A DNA stretch of 64,000 nt from Candidatus Methanorbis basalitermitum (GCA_031287415.1 JAITSY010000018.1:1-64000), one strand, 5' to 3'; shown: positions 11,041 through 23,170, counted from the stretch's first letter. A program made the numbers and translations. The notes: generated from the sequence alone by a model not told the origin.

Positions 11041-11187
11041 GCTTTACTACTTGGTGCGGATGTTCAATAAAAATGTAGCATTTGTTCAAATCGGGTTTTT
11101 GGGTTGCAACATTGACACCAGCAAAGCATTGGTGTGTGAGTATTGCGATGTTTAAATAAGGATAGCTTTCCTGGGAAAAAAAGGATC

Positions 11188-11316
11188 ATGTATAATTGGG
11201 AGCATCCGGCCGGAACCCCGCGTCAAGACAGTAATCCTGATTGTAGTGAAATGCGGGCAGCGGATACATTGGAGCTTGTTTCATGGAGTCACTTAAGGTA
11301 TCCTTCCGAAATTTAG
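11188..11316 (+). CDS. Candidate 42-aa small protein
   Basis: ATG preceded by gggaaaaaaaggatc and upstream tttaaataagg; translation [42 protein letters not shown], stop overlapping the stop of the convergent aIF1 gene. Confidence 0.35.
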   Translation: MYNWEHPAGTPRQDSNPDCSEMRAADTLELVSWSHLRYPSEI

Positions 11317-11618
11317 TTGATGTGATCGATACTGTATCCGCGAGCGGTCAGCAAGTCCTTAACTCTGTCGTGATGATTGCCTTGAAGCTCAATGGAGTTT
11401 TCCTTCACTGTACCTCCACAGGCAAGCCGACCCTTCAGATACTTGGAGAGATCTTCCAGATCGATTTCATACGGATCCAGACCATCAACAATGGTAACCT
11501 CTTTTCCGTACCGCCTCTTACTTACTTTCACACTGATTCTTTGCTGTTCCTTCGCGACTTCTTCACAAATACAGAGTTCATTTGGTAAACCACATTTCGG
11601 GCAGATGCCACTGTTCAT
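11313..11618 (-). CDS. Translation initiation factor aIF-1 (SUI1)
   Basis: [90 protein letters not shown]. Confidence 0.93.
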   Translation of the reverse strand: MNSGICPKCGLPNELCICEEVAKEQQRISVKVSKRRYGKEVTIVDGLDPYEIDLEDLSKYLKGRLACGGTVKENSIELQGNHHDRVKDLLTARGYSIDHIN

Positions 11619-11799
11619 TGCGTTACTTAGTGGTACCCATGAGTTAAAATAGATATTGTCTGTTACATAGAAAATAAGTAGGGGAGTCAAAACAGACTCA
11701 TCCGTGATAATTGGAGAGGTAATTTTCCAGTTTTTCTGGCGTTCGGCAGCCATCCGCTGCTGTTTGGTCAGCACTGGGTCCCGCTCCCTGCTCTGCGTT

Positions 11800-12515
11800 G
11801 CCGGACAGAATAGGCAGAAAAGATAATGCTGGGTTATTTCTTCTCCCCGGATAAATATGCCCTGCGGCAAGCAGCCCGGCGGCCATCCCAAGCAATGGCA
11901 CAGGCGTCTTGGTCGGAATCGGGGAGACGGCCGGTGACGCAGTGGTACCAAAAATCTGCAGTTTCAGTGGATTTTCGCTGATATAGGCCAATTCGGACGA
12001 CAACGTGAAGCGGTTTAGGTTGTCCTCAACTGTATCGTGGAACAGTTGCACGACAACGTTGCCCACGGTCGTGTTTGCACTGGTAATATTTTCTGCGCAC
12101 TGCCGCCACCGGTAAGTTCAGAGGGAACGCTGATGAGGATGCCGAATCCAAGATAGGTGCTGTCAGCGATCGTTGCGCCACCCTCCATCGTGAACGTGCC
12201 GCCAGATACAGTAATAATGGCCTCCGACCCCGATATGTGATTCCCATCAAAGGTAGGCTTGTTCGCTCCGTCATCCCACAAAACCAGTTTCGCATCGGAG
12301 GGAACAGCAAAGAATTGACCCGTAAACGATGAATCTCGCGTAAGCTTCCGGTTGGCAACAGCAGAGGGATGGGTTCGTACCTGAGATTGCTTATCATCCC
12401 GGCCATCGTGATATCCGCACCGACAGAAATGGTCTCAGTCGTTCCCGGGGCCTCAAGGGAGGTTTTCAGATCCTCAATGGTTGTCACTGCCGCCACCGCA
12501 TCGATGGGCACTCAA
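11800..12515 (-). pseudogene. Secreted/surface (adhesin-like) protein, frameshifted
   Basis: Fragments in different frames: ISVGADITMAGMI; AKLVLWDDGANKPTFDGNHISGSEAIITVSGGTFTMEGGATI; C-terminal anchor [29 protein letters not shown]. Confidence 0.65.
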
Positions 12516-12573
12516 TGCCATCCGGATATCGGATTTTGATGAAACAGTCTTGGGACTGCCTCTGCAAGGAAAT

Positions 12574-12637
12574 GTTGCACGCCTCTGATAGAGATGTGCA
12601 GCGTTGCATGGCAGCGGGTTCCGCTGCGCCATGCAAC
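12574..12637. repeat. Modular hairpin repeat
   Basis: gttgcacgcctctgatagagatgtgcag followed by cgttgcatggcagcgggttccgctgcgccatgcaac: two adjacent hairpins. Confidence 0.85.
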
Positions 12638-12703
12638 TATCTCCTCAAATGCAAGATAGAAACGGCTCCATCACTCTTGAACGCTGCATATAATTCCGAA
12701 AAA

Positions 12704-15370
12704 TTAATCCGCCCAGAATCGATGGGTCTGGACGAATCTTCTTTCGGCCTTCAAAATTTCGCGATAAATGTTGTCGTCGGCTGCAAAACTGTTCAGAATC
12801 CCTGCAGCTGCCTCTGGCCCCACTCTCCGCCCACTAAGAGCGATGACGGCTTTCTTGCCGCTTGAGAGCACCATGTTTGCATTATGCATCATCCGTGCTT
12901 CTGCCTCGCGTTCCTCGGGATTTTTGTTCTGTTTCTTCATGGCAAGGTACATCTTCTCATCGTAAGGTTTGAGAGCGGTAATCAGCCGTGCGCCGCAGAC
13001 TGGGCATTGCGGCTGGTCCGGGGCACGGCCTACTTTGGTCTGGCTCTTCCAGCATTTGCAGTGCATGCATGCGAGGAGAATGTCCTGTTCGTCCAGCCGG
13101 TGCCTGATGCTTGCAATGATTGCCTGATCCTCGCCTGGTGGTACAATTAAGTCCCGGCCGGTGAACAGCCCTTCAGCACCGATGATTGACAGGTGGCTTG
13201 TCACTGTCTCCATTTTACGGTCCATTAAGGCCTGCACGATCGTGCGGGCGCCTGCCACATCCATACTGGCAAAGAACAGCTCGCGGAACGCTTCTTTCTC
13301 GATCACGGTGTTGTCGAACAGCTCCAGTAGCCGGCTGATGCTGATCTTTTCATGGTCAGCAGCCGCATCAATTGCACCGAATTTTTTGGCGATTTGTACC
13401 ACTTTCCATTTGTAGAGGGCCGTTTTTTTCAGTGCGAGCATGAGAATTGCTTCGATATGGTCCGGTTCCAGTGAACAAAGCACCTCATCAACATCTTGTG
13501 CCCGCAGAAACTGCGGCAGCCGCAGGAAAATGCGGTAGGCGCTGGTTTCAATGCCGATCGAGGTTCCATACCGTGCCGAAAGCAGGATCGAAAGCACGCG
13601 GCCGAGAGCTTCATTCACTTTGTGACCGCCGCAGAGATTTATGACGACGCCTTCATCCGCGTCTTCGAGGATGATGATTTTGTCGGTTGCCGTGACGGAG
13701 CGGTTCTTCATCATTTCTGCAAGGATTTTTTAGAGAATACAATCGTTTTTTCATCCGCATGGTAATCGTCAAAGTTTTTGAGTCGTCTCAGCCGTCCCGC
13801 CTCCATGGCAACCGTGAAGGGAACCGGAATCTGTTCACCTTCCCATGACGGCAGTTCACCTTTGGTGTTCTTTGCCGGCTCGACCATGTGCGGTCCTCAT
13901 CGATATCGAGCACGCGCCGCATCCGGCCGCGTGCGACAAACACCTATCCCGACGAGATCCAACTGATGACAAAGGACTCATCCAGGGTTCCGACCGGTTT
14001 TCGTGAGACAACATCATAGATGACATTTTTCTTTTCGTCTGCAATCATGGAGAGATTCAGCGAGAGGTACCGGCGGGAACGGGATTTGGTGATGAACATA
14101 CCGTCATCGATTCTGATGAGGAAGTGCTTTTCCATTTGGGCGATAACTTCGTGGATGATGGGGCCGACATCAGCAAAGCAGTAGCTGCGGGAGAATATTT
14201 CCTCGATCTTCGGGATAGCAATCTCTCCGCGTTCGACGGCGAGTGCTGCTATCTGGTTTGCGATAACATCTGCAGCATTGATGTGGGGCCGCACATTCTC
14301 GGGTTCGTTTTCCATGGCTTTGCGGACGATCACCATCGATTCGATGCAGTCATCAAAGCTGGACGCAAGTACCGTACCCTTTGAGGTTGCATGCAGCTGG
14401 TGCCCGGCGCGACCGGTTCCCTGAATCAGGTGGGAGACCGCCCGAGGTGAGTTGAATTGGACAACGTGATCGATCTGACCGATATCGATGCCAAGCTCCA
14501 TTGAGGACGTGCAGATCATTGCCCGTGTTTTGCCTGCGTGGAACCGGTCCTCTGCCTCCACCCGCATCTCGAGGGAGAGAGAACTGTGGTGGACGTCGAT
14601 GTCGTTGCGTTCCCGCAATGCGTGGCCAATGGCTTCTACGACGCTACGCGTGTTGGTGAACACGAGCGTTGAGATGTTGGAGTCAATGCATTTCTCGATC
14701 AGTTTTGTCTGATCGGCAAATGTTTCTCCGGCAAACCGAACAGTGAGGTCGAGGGTCTTTGCGACCGGTACCTGTATGATGGTGTAGGGCCGCCTTCCGC
14801 AGAGGAACTGTCAGATGCGCTGGATCTCACCTGCGCGCTCGACGAGCCGTTCAAGACCGATAGAGAGCTGTGCTCCTCGTTTTCCTCCGGCGAGTTCGTG
14901 AATTTCGTCGATGATAACGTAGCGGGTTCCTTGAAGGTTTTTACGGAGGACGTTGCCCATCATCATTGCCTGCAGACTTTCGGGGATGGTAATAAGGATG
15001 TCGGGTGGATGCGTTGCCTGCTTGCGGCGGTCGGTAGCGGTGGTGTCGCCGTGACGGACTGATATGCGGAAGCCGAGCTCTGTGCCCCACCACTCCAGCC
15101 GGTTCATCATGTTGCGGTTGAGGGAGCGAAGGGGGGTGATATAGAGTACGGTAAAGCCGGGAGGGTGGGATTCGGTGAGCATCCGGTGAAAGAGTGGAAG
15201 AAGGGCACTTTCGGTTTTGCCGGTTCCGGTTGAACTGCATTGTCACCGCGGATGAGCTGGGGGACCGCCCGCATCTGAATTTCGGAAAACTCATCAAAAC
15301 CCCGTTTGTCCAGTGCCTCACGAATCTTCGGGTGCAGGCTTTCCCGCAGTTCTTCGATTGCCGATATCAT
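12704..15370 (-). pseudogene. Lhr-type DEAD/DEAH helicase, multiply disrupted
   Basis: N-terminus [46 protein letters not shown]; Walker [16 protein letters not shown] in another frame; [32 protein letters not shown] then TGA; LVFTNTRSVVEAIGHAL...QGTGRAGHQ; EPAKNTKGELPSWEGEQIPVPF; intact 336-aa C-terminal ORF. Confidence 0.88.
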
Positions 15371-16121
15371 GCCTCGTTCGGGTTTTGCGGGAGATTTTCC
15401 CAAGTACCTACGTAGGTACCATCTTTGAGAAACACCTCGGCAGTACTGGTGACGATGGATTTTGCGATGGGCGAGATTTTCCTGACGGGAATCAGCCGGA
15501 CGTCCTTGCCTCCTGCAAGTTCGTAGAAGGCCGGGACAAGCAGGACCCGGGTTGGCGTTTCTGTTTGTTGATATCCGAGTACTGCACTGTCTATCTCGGC
15601 GAACAGATAGCCAGGTGTTCCCCGCAGAGCACAGTCGATTTCGTCATAAATGTTTACCACTGGATGGTGGTGGCCGCAGAGGATGAGTTTTCCGGCAAGT
15701 TCTGGGGCAGGAATAGTGTGACCGTGCATGTAACCGCAGCCGTCGATTACTGCACCGTTAGCCGGCAGCAACTCTTCCCGTTTCAGATAGTGTTCAAGGC
15801 CTGCATCATGGTTACCAGGGGCGAGTTGGAACTTGGTTTTTCCCGTATTTTTTGCAGGATGTCTGGAACTTCGCATTTTTCCTGATAAGTTACATAGGGT
15901 ATCACATGTTTGAGATCACCCAGAACAGCAAGGTAGTCGGGATTACTCTCATCGATGATGACAAGGAGCCGTGCGAGCCTGGAGGCGGTTGCACTCCGGA
16001 AGTGCAAACCGCGGCGGTGGAGATAGGCCTCGATGCCGAAATGAGGGTCGGCCATGACGAGGGTCCGCTGGCCGCGTTCAATCAGAATGGCTGGACTATC
16101 CGGGTAGAATTCAGGGGTCAT
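15367..16121 (-). pseudogene. Metallophosphoesterase, single frameshift
   Basis: N half: RTLVMADPHFGIEAYLHRRG...YLAVLGDLKH; C half: TKFQLAPGNHDAGLEH...LILCGHHHPVV. The frames change near 15825-15850. Its TGA overlaps the helicase ATG. Confidence 0.82.
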
Positions 16122-16126
16122 GGGAT

Positions 16127-16855
16127 TTATACAACATGAATGAGTTCGGTGGTTGGCGTGTAGCACTCGCCTTCTTCCATGAGGTGTGCGAGGGCGGCTT
16201 TTGCCTCAGTCTCTCCCATCCCGAGTGTTTTAGCGCGTGCGACAACGTCTGTTATCGGCGCTCCTTTTCTGCCGGAGAGTTCGATGATGATGGCAAGCAG
16301 TTGCTCGTCTGTGACTGCAGGCGCTGCAGGTGCGGCAGTGGATGGGTCGTTGCGTATGTTTTCAAGGGCTTTTATAAGGACTGCGGCAAACTCGTGCATC
16401 TTGGGGGATACCTGGAATTTTTCAAGGCGGGTGGTGGCATCTGCGGCAGCCCCGCAGAGCCATGCGTCGCGGGTCGATCGGTCGCAGGAGATGAAAATGT
16501 CAGGCGTTATCTGAGGATATGTCTTTCCTGCACGGATTCGAAATTTTACTGTTCCGGTAACCAGAACAAATGCCGGCACATCAATCTTTTCTGCAGTTTG
16601 CATGAGATCTGTGTTTTGCCAGTTCATTGAGAGAGTAAACACGCCGGTCGGATCACTTATCCGAAGTGTGGATATTTTTTCGCTGTACAGGATCTTTTCA
16701 GTAAGGGTTCCGGCAAGAAATATGGTACTCCCAAACACACCAAATTCGGTTTGAAAGCCCCCCACTGAGGTTGCGGAAGCTTGTGCAAATTCCCATGCGG
16801 TGATGCATGCTGCGGGAGTCAGTCCTGGTTGGGATGGGACGTTGGTGGTTTGCAT
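16127..16855 (-). CDS. OB-fold/RPA-associated archaeal protein (COG3390-like)
   Basis: 242 aa with OB-like N-terminus ([32 protein letters not shown]) and winged-helix-like C-terminus. Confidence 0.65.
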   Translation of the reverse strand: MQTTNVPSQPGLTPAACITAWEFAQASATSVGGFQTEFGVFGSTIFLAGTLTEKILYSEKISTLRISDPTGVFTLSMNWQNTDLMQTAEKIDVPAFVLVTGTVKFRIRAGKTYPQITPDIFISCDRSTRDAWLCGAAADATTRLEKFQVSPKMHEFAAVLIKALENIRNDPSTAAPAAPAVTDEQLLAIIIELSGRKGAPITDVVARAKTLGMGETEAKAALAHLMEEGECYTPTTELIHVV

Positions 16856-16946
16856 TTTCAGGTGTTATGTGTGTTTTTGGGGTATGATAGTTTTTGGGAA
16901 CGAGATGCAAGTAATTAATCCCTTGTACACCCAAGAAATATTCAGT

Positions 16947-17912
16947 ATGGAGTCCTCCGGCATCTGGATAGAAAAATATCGTCCACGCAGCCTTTTGGAG
17001 ATTACGGGACAACGGGAGATTGTTGAGCGGCTGCAGTCGTATGTGAAGAGCCGGGCGCTTCCCCATCTGCTGTTTACGGGATCTGCTGGCGTGGGTAAGA
17101 CGACCTGTGCGGTTGCTCTTGCCAGAGAGATGTTCGGCGATACGTTGAGCCGGAACTTCCGCGAGCTGAATGCGTCGGATGAGCGTGGCATTGATGTGGT
17201 TCGTAATCAGATTAAGCAGTTTGCGCGGACGTCTCCCTTGGGTGATGCGACATTTAAGATTCTCTTCCTGGACGAGGCGGATGCGCTGACCCAGGATGCG
17301 CAGGCGGCACTTCGCCGCACGATGGAGAATTATGCAGAGACTTGCCGGTTTATTCTTTCGTGCAACTATTCGTCAAAAATTATTGATCCTATTCAGAGCA
17401 GATGCGCTATCTACCGATTCCGGCCGTTGGATGATGAGGCGATTATCGAGGAGCTGCATCATATTGCAGTCATTGAAGGCATCACAATTGCAGAGAATGC
17501 ATATGCAGCAATCATCTATATTGCGCAGGGAGATATGCGCAAAGCAATCAACGCTCTGCAGGGCGCAGCGATTGTGTCAAGCAGGGTGACGGCTGAGAAT
17601 GTGTATGCGATTACGTCAAATGCGAGGCCTGAGGAGATTGAAGGTCTGATGACGGTTGCGCTGTCCGGCGATTTTGAGACGGCGGAGCGGACGCTGCGGA
17701 CGCTGATGTACGATCGCGGTATTGCGCCGAACGAACTGCTGAATCAGATGTACCGGATGATTTCCACTTGTGCAAGTATCGATCGTTGGATGAGGGTTTG
17801 TTTGATTGATCATCTTGGCGAGACGGATTTTCGCCTAAGTGAGGGAGCGGATGCAGATATTCAGATGGATGCACTGCTTGCCAGGTTCGTGAAGACAGGG
17901 ATTTCCCGGTAA
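16947..17912 (+). CDS. Replication factor C small subunit
   Basis: [66 protein letters not shown]; start set at 16947 from similarity. Confidence 0.94.
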   Translation: MESSGIWIEKYRPRSLLEITGQREIVERLQSYVKSRALPHLLFTGSAGVGKTTCAVALAREMFGDTLSRNFRELNASDERGIDVVRNQIKQFARTSPLGDATFKILFLDEADALTQDAQAALRRTMENYAETCRFILSCNYSSKIIDPIQSRCAIYRFRPLDDEAIIEELHHIAVIEGITIAENAYAAIIYIAQGDMRKAINALQGAAIVSSRVTAENVYAITSNARPEEIEGLMTVALSGDFETAERTLRTLMYDRGIAPNELLNQMYRMISTCASIDRWMRVCLIDHLGETDFRLSEGADADIQMDALLARFVKTGISR

Positions 17913-18211
17913 TTTATAGAGATTCATCCCCTCGAATCAAAAAGATTCGCCCATTCATTGTTAAGGCGGATGACCGCGTCGCTGCCGCAGATTCAGGATG
18001 GCAGAAAAAGGTGAAAATCGGGAACCAAACCTCAGCAAAGTGTCAGCGGCCGTGCAGCCTTTCTTTTGCTCTGCGTCGCCGAGTGAAATGGGGATCCACA
18101 GCGGGCTTCATCCTGGTGATTCAGTGGAAGGTCTGAGGATTTTTATTCCCTCATGGTCAACTGACAGAGTAGTGAGTCATGTTCCTTGCCAGTGATTCAT
18201 GATATCCTCGC

Positions 18212-18780
18212 ATGAAGATTGCAACAAAGCCGGTACATCTGCCTAGCGGTAGCGATCGCGAATTTCTATTCGTCGAACCGGTGTCTACTGTATGTATTCT
18301 GCTGACCGATGAGACTTCCGTATATTTGATCCGCCAGTACTGGGCAGTGTTTGGCAGCTATATCTATGGGGTCCTGGCGGGTGGAGTAGAGGCTGAGGAT
18401 AGTGATCCGATCCATGTCGCCCGCCGTGAGCTTGCGGAGGAGGCAAGACTCGCCGCGGCAGAACCGTTCCCGGGGGATTTGTGTACTCATCGCCAGGCTT
18501 TTGCACAGAGAAGCTGTGGTTGTATGAGGCGCAGGCCTTTCTCCGTGCGAGATGTTTTTTTGCGACGAAGATGAGATCATCGAGGTGGTCCGCATCATCC
18601 GGACCGAGGCACGGAAGATGGTGATGGACGAACGGATCTGTGATGCAAAAACGATTATGTTATTGATGAGGAGTATGATCTGCGTCCCCCTTTGGAGGAG
18701 ATGACAATAGCTGCAACGGCCTTGCAGCTCAGCGATTTGGAGGCGATCCAACCGATTGTTTTTTTCAGACGGCATATTTT
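18212..18780 (+). pseudogene. NUDIX hydrolase, frameshifted
   Basis: YLIRQYWAVFGSYIYGVLAGGVEAEDSDPIHVARRELAEEA (NUDIX box); after a frameshift VYSSPGFCTEKLWLYEAQAF and IIEVVRIIRTEARKMVMDERICDAKTI. Confidence 0.8.
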
Positions 18781-18785
18781 AAAGC

Positions 18786-19091
18786 ATGATAAAACTGAAT
18801 CTTTTTCTGATTGCTTGCCTGTTTGTGTGCGGACTGGCAGGCATCGCCGCGGCTGGCAATTTCCATGACAAGATGTTTGACCTTAATGTCGACGATACCA
18901 AATCGTATGCGGTATGTGAGTCCGATCTACGTGCAGCGTTTAAAGACGCGGCCGAAACAGGATTTGGCACAAACGCTTTCCCTGCGGCTAAGTGTGTGTT
19001 CACGGCGACGACCCCAGGAACCTATTCTGGTGTGTCAGGTTACGATAAGCACACCATCATCCTCCCCGTGTGGCCCCAAATCGATTCCTGA
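18786..19091 (+). CDS. Hypothetical protein with signal peptide
   Basis: MIKLNLFLIACLFVCGLAGIAAAGNF signal-like N-terminus; 101 aa; possibly truncated. Confidence 0.35.
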   Translation: MIKLNLFLIACLFVCGLAGIAAAGNFHDKMFDLNVDDTKSYAVCESDLRAAFKDAAETGFGTNAFPAAKCVFTATTPGTYSGVSGYDKHTIILPVWPQIDS

Positions 19092-19367
19092 AATGAGAGT
19101 GGTTCCCGAATGGGAAATACCCATTCGACGAAAATCCCCTCTTAGGTCTTTTAAGTCATTATAACTACTCAAAAACACCCCGATATCTCCCTCAACGTCA
19201 CTGTATAACACAGAGTGCCCATTGTCAAACGCGCAGAGAGAACGCCATTCTGTTTTGTATCTGACATTATACTGTTTAATCACACGCAGCACCTCCCCGT
19301 ATTTCCCCAACTCTCTCTTTTTCCTCTCATAACAATCAAATGCAAAGAAAAACAAAAATTATCACAG

Positions 19368-21968
19368 ATGACATTCCCAGATGAGCTTCCCAAAACATAT
19401 GATTTTGCCGCTACTGAAAGACGGTGGCTGGCAGAATGGGATGATAGAGATTTCTACTTCGATACACATTCCAAGAAACCCCAATACATAATAGATACTC
19501 CACCTCCGTATCCGACCGGCAAACTTCACATCGGCCATGCCTTAAACTGGGTTTATATGGACATCATTGCCCGGTACAAGCGCATGACCGGCTGCAATGT
19601 CATGTTCCCACAGGGCTGGGACTGCCACGGCCTACCGACCGAAGTCAAGGCCGAAGAGACTCACCATATCACCAAAAACGATGTCTGCCGCGATGAATTC
19701 CGTCGCATGTGTCGCAAACTTACCGTTGAAAACATAGAAAGAATGCGGCAGTCTATGAGGACTATGGGATTTTCTGTTGACTGGAGCCGCGAGTACCTCA
19801 CTATGGAGCCGTACTACTATGCAAAGACGCAGCTCTCCTTCTTGCGTATGTATAAAGACGGCTACATCTATCAGGACGAGCACCCTGTTAACTACTGTAC
19901 ACGCTGCGAGACTGCAATCGCATTTGCCGAAATTTCCTATTATGAGGGAACCACTCTCCTCAATTACTTCGATTTCGACGGCCTGGAGATTGCAACCACG
20001 CGTCCCGAACTGCTTGCCGCCTGTGTTGCTGTGGCCGTTCACCCGGATGATGAGCGGTACACAACCATCATCGGAAAAACGCTCCGCGTGCCGATCTTTG
20101 ATTATGATGTCACTATCATCGCCGATGGTGCCGTTGACCCGGACTTCGGTTCCGGCGCGGTGATGATATGTACATTTGGCGACAAGAATGATGTGTTTTG
20201 GTGGAAAAAGCACCACCTGCCTCTCCGGAAAGCGCTGTCCACCAAAGGAACCATGACCACCATCTGCGGTAGGTACGAGGGCATGACCGCAACAGCGTGC
20301 CGCACCGCAATTCTTGCCGACATGAAAGAGCTGGGACTCTTAAAGGATCAGATGCAGATCAAACAGCGTGTCGGCGGCTGCTGGAGATGCAAAACGCCGA
20401 TTGAAATTCTTTCTGAGCTCCAGTGGTTCGTTAAGGTCAAGAGAAATGAGATCGTCAAAGAAGCACGCGAGATCACCTGGTATCCCGAACACATGCTGCA
20501 GCGTCTCGAAAACTGGACTGAACAGATGGAATGGGACTGGTGCATTTCCCGTCAACGGCTGTTTGCAACGCCTATACCAGTCTGGTTCTGCGGCAAGTGT
20601 GGCGGGATGATCCTGCCTGAAGAAGCCGATCTTCCAATCGACCCGACTATTGACAAACCCAGGCACGCCTGTCCCAAATGCGGCGGTACTGGATTCATCG
20701 GAGAAAAGGACGTTCTCGACACTTGGATGGACTCATCCATCTCCGACCTGTACATAACCGGCTGGGACGGCTCCGGCAGACCTCCGTACTTCCCGGCGCA
20801 GATCCGCCCGCAGGGCCACGACATCATCCGCACTTGGGCCTTCTACACCATCCTCCGCAGCATGGCACTTCTCGGCGAAAAGCCGTGGGACAGCATCTTA
20901 ATCAATGGAATGGTACTCGGCGAGGACGGATTCAAGATGTCCAAATCACGCGGCAACGTAATTGGTCCGGAGGATATCATAGAACTTTACGGTGTCGATG
21001 CCCTCCGACAGTGGGCTGCTGCAGGCTCTGCGATCGGCCAGGACATTCAGTTCAACTGGAACGACGTCATCGCAGCATCAAGATTCCAGACCAAGATGTG
21101 GAACATCATCCGTTTCTCCCTGACACAGATCACCAAGGAAAACCCGGTGCAGGGGACAAACGCCCCGACAACCCTCATCGACCGCTGGATGCTTGCTAAC
21201 CTCTCGCGTACGATTGCCGAAGTCACAGATGCCATGGAGAACCATCTCTTTGACAAAGGCCTGAAACTCATCCGTGATTTTGCCTGGAACGTTCTTGCCG
21301 ACGAGTATCTGGAGCTGGCCAAGGGCAGACTCTACAGCGGCGAGCCGGATCGCGCCGGTGCAGTCTACACGCTCAGGACAACGATGGACGCCCTTTGCAC
21401 GATGCTTTCCCCCTATATTCCGTTTTTTGCCCAGGAGTGCTATCATCACCTTTCCGGCGGCAAGAGAATCATTGATCATCCGTGGGTTGAATTCTCCTTT
21501 GACGATCCCCGGGCCGTCACCGACGGCGATCTTGTCGTGAAGATCGTTGGTGTGCTCCGCAAGTACAAGCATGACTCTGGTCTTGCTCTCAATGCACCGC
21601 TTGATGCGGTCACCATCTACACGCCGATGCGTGATATTGATGACGCTGGCGATCTCGGCCGGACCGTCAACTGCACCGTCGTCTGGATGGCAGAAGAACC
21701 TGCACTCGAAAAGAAGGTTGGCGAAGTTTTCTTCAACAAAGGCGTGGTTGGTAAGACGCTCCGCGATAAAGCTGGTGCCTTCATGGCTGCCGTCGGCGCC
21801 CTTTCGAATGCTGACAAGATCAACCCTCCGGCAATTATTTCCGTTGACGGTGAGGAGATTGCTGTTCCCGAAGGTGCCTGGGCAACAACGTTTGTGTACT
21901 CTGTTTCCGGCGAGGCTGTTGATGTTATCCTGATCGATGATGTACTGATTACTATAAAAAAATGTTAA
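19368..21968 (+). CDS. valS: Valine--tRNA ligase
   Basis: 866 aa; class I HIGH motif ([10 protein letters not shown]) and KMSKS ([10 protein letters not shown]); size and DTWMDSS region fit archaeal ValS. Confidence 0.88.
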   Translation: MTFPDELPKTYDFAATERRWLAEWDDRDFYFDTHSKKPQYIIDTPPPYPTGKLHIGHALNWVYMDIIARYKRMTGCNVMFPQGWDCHGLPTEVKAEETHHITKNDVCRDEFRRMCRKLTVENIERMRQSMRTMGFSVDWSREYLTMEPYYYAKTQLSFLRMYKDGYIYQDEHPVNYCTRCETAIAFAEISYYEGTTLLNYFDFDGLEIATTRPELLAACVAVAVHPDDERYTTIIGKTLRVPIFDYDVTIIADGAVDPDFGSGAVMICTFGDKNDVFWWKKHHLPLRKALSTKGTMTTICGRYEGMTATACRTAILADMKELGLLKDQMQIKQRVGGCWRCKTPIEILSELQWFVKVKRNEIVKEAREITWYPEHMLQRLENWTEQMEWDWCISRQRLFATPIPVWFCGKCGGMILPEEADLPIDPTIDKPRHACPKCGGTGFIGEKDVLDTWMDSSISDLYITGWDGSGRPPYFPAQIRPQGHDIIRTWAFYTILRSMALLGEKPWDSILINGMVLGEDGFKMSKSRGNVIGPEDIIELYGVDALRQWAAAGSAIGQDIQFNWNDVIAASRFQTKMWNIIRFSLTQITKENPVQGTNAPTTLIDRWMLANLSRTIAEVTDAMENHLFDKGLKLIRDFAWNVLADEYLELAKGRLYSGEPDRAGAVYTLRTTMDALCTMLSPYIPFFAQECYHHLSGGKRIIDHPWVEFSFDDPRAVTDGDLVVKIVGVLRKYKHDSGLALNAPLDAVTIYTPMRDIDDAGDLGRTVNCTVVWMAEEPALEKKVGEVFFNKGVVGKTLRDKAGAFMAAVGALSNADKINPPAIISVDGEEIAVPEGAWATTFVYSVSGEAVDVILIDDVLITIKKC

Positions 21969-21975
21969 TATTTTT

Positions 21976-22025
21976 GGAATTATCAGTTTGAATAGATACA
22001 TTTTTCATTCAAACTGATAATTCCG
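21976..22025. repeat. Palindromic derivative of the MITE end (two right termini head to head)
   Basis: ggaattatcagtttgaat-agatacatttttc-attcaaactgataattccg: perfect 18-bp inverted repeat of the MITE right end. Confidence 0.85.
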
Positions 22026-22143
22026 TGTTTTTAACCAATAAGGCAACGGAACCTCATGGAAAGCACGGAACGAGTTGCAAATCGAAGTGTGGAACGCATT
22101 CTCATGGCTTGAAGGGATGTGGGTAGACTTGGCGTGTTGGGAC

Positions 22144-22281
22144 CTGCAAAACCAACAGTTCTGCAGATATTCAAAAGCTGCACGCCTCTGATAGGGGTTA
22201 CGCCGACATATCTACGCAAGCAACGCGTCGTTGGTGGCGTGCACGTGCATTGCATGGCAGCGGGTTCTGCTGCCATGCAAC
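22144..22281. repeat. Modular hairpin repeat, three modules
   Basis: ctgcaaaaccaacagttctgcag + ctgcacgcctctgataggggttacgccgacatatctacgcaagcaacgcgtcgttggtggcgtgcac + gtgcattgcatggcagcgggttctgctgccatgcaac. Confidence 0.85.
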
Positions 22282-22373
22282 TTCAAAAATAGATTTAGAT
22301 GCGTAGTACACCAACCTGGTACTTCCAACAACATAATATAGTATTCAGTCAAAATATAAACTAGAACATAAAC

Positions 22374-23096
22374 ATGTCAACAACACACGTGGTTTTCGTC
22401 GGACCCGAGCGCGATTTCCTGATGGGTTCGATTTCGCTCCTCCGCGATGTCGGTTTTTCCCGCATTGTTCTCGTGACGGGCAATGCTCCGAAGTTCTCGG
22501 GCGAGGCACTTGTTCAGAAGACCTCCAAGGCCTTGGCCCGTGATCTCGGTATTTTCTGGCCGGTGACGATCATGGAAGTGAACAAATCGTCTGTTATGGA
22601 TGCAGCAAATCAGATTCTCTCTATCATTAACGCAGAACGTACGCTTGGCAATGAGGTTCTCCTGAATGTTGCCGGAGCACTTCAGCCGCTTTCCATGAGT
22701 GCCTACATCGCGGCAAGCATGAGCAGAGCTAAGGTTGTGTCGGCTCTTCCGGCATACAGCGATGAAGGTGCCATCACCGGGGCAACAGAGATTGTCGAGA
22801 TCCCGGTACTGCCGATTGGCTATCCTGGTGTGGAACAGCAGCTTCTGATATCGCGTATTGGCGACGGTGTGAAATCACTTGATTCGCTGATTTATCTGAT
22901 GTTTCCCGACATCGACAAAAACTCGAAACGATTCCGCAGCGAGAGGAGCAGGCTGTCCCACCATCTCTCCAAGCTCGAAGTTGGTGGTTTCATTGTGAAG
23001 ACCAAGTACGGTAGAAATATTGCGATACATCTGACCTGCCTCGGAGGGATGTTTGCACAGGTCATCTCTCGCAGTGAGGTGCCGCATGATGATTAA
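22374..23096 (+). CDS. CARF-like (DUF6293/Csa3-like) domain plus winged-HTH regulator
   Basis: Rossmann-like N-terminus THVVFVGPERDFLMGSISLLRDVGFSRIVLVTG, NVAGALQPLSMSAYIAAS; C-terminal HTH RSRLSHHLSKLEVGGFIVKTKYGRNIAIHLT. Confidence 0.7.
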   Translation: MSTTHVVFVGPERDFLMGSISLLRDVGFSRIVLVTGNAPKFSGEALVQKTSKALARDLGIFWPVTIMEVNKSSVMDAANQILSIINAERTLGNEVLLNVAGALQPLSMSAYIAASMSRAKVVSALPAYSDEGAITGATEIVEIPVLPIGYPGVEQQLLISRIGDGVKSLDSLIYLMFPDIDKNSKRFRSERSRLSHHLSKLEVGGFIVKTKYGRNIAIHLTCLGGMFAQVISRSEVPHDD

Positions 23097-23170
23097 TTTT
23101 CCTTCGGTGTTGTGCCGAGTGAGATATCTGTTCGATGGTACCCTCGAACATGTGTCTATCTCAGCACCAA

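Noticed and set aside
19035-19355. 106-aa minus-strand ORF upstream of valS
   Set aside because: No recognisable domain and it overlaps both the valS promoter region and another small ORF; coding status cannot be supported.
21078-22001. 307-aa ORF antisense to valS
   Set aside because: Shadow ORF; the plus strand encodes the synthetase with conserved motifs.
22031-22276. 81-aa minus-strand ORF
   Set aside because: It is a translation of the hairpin repeat locus, not a protein family.
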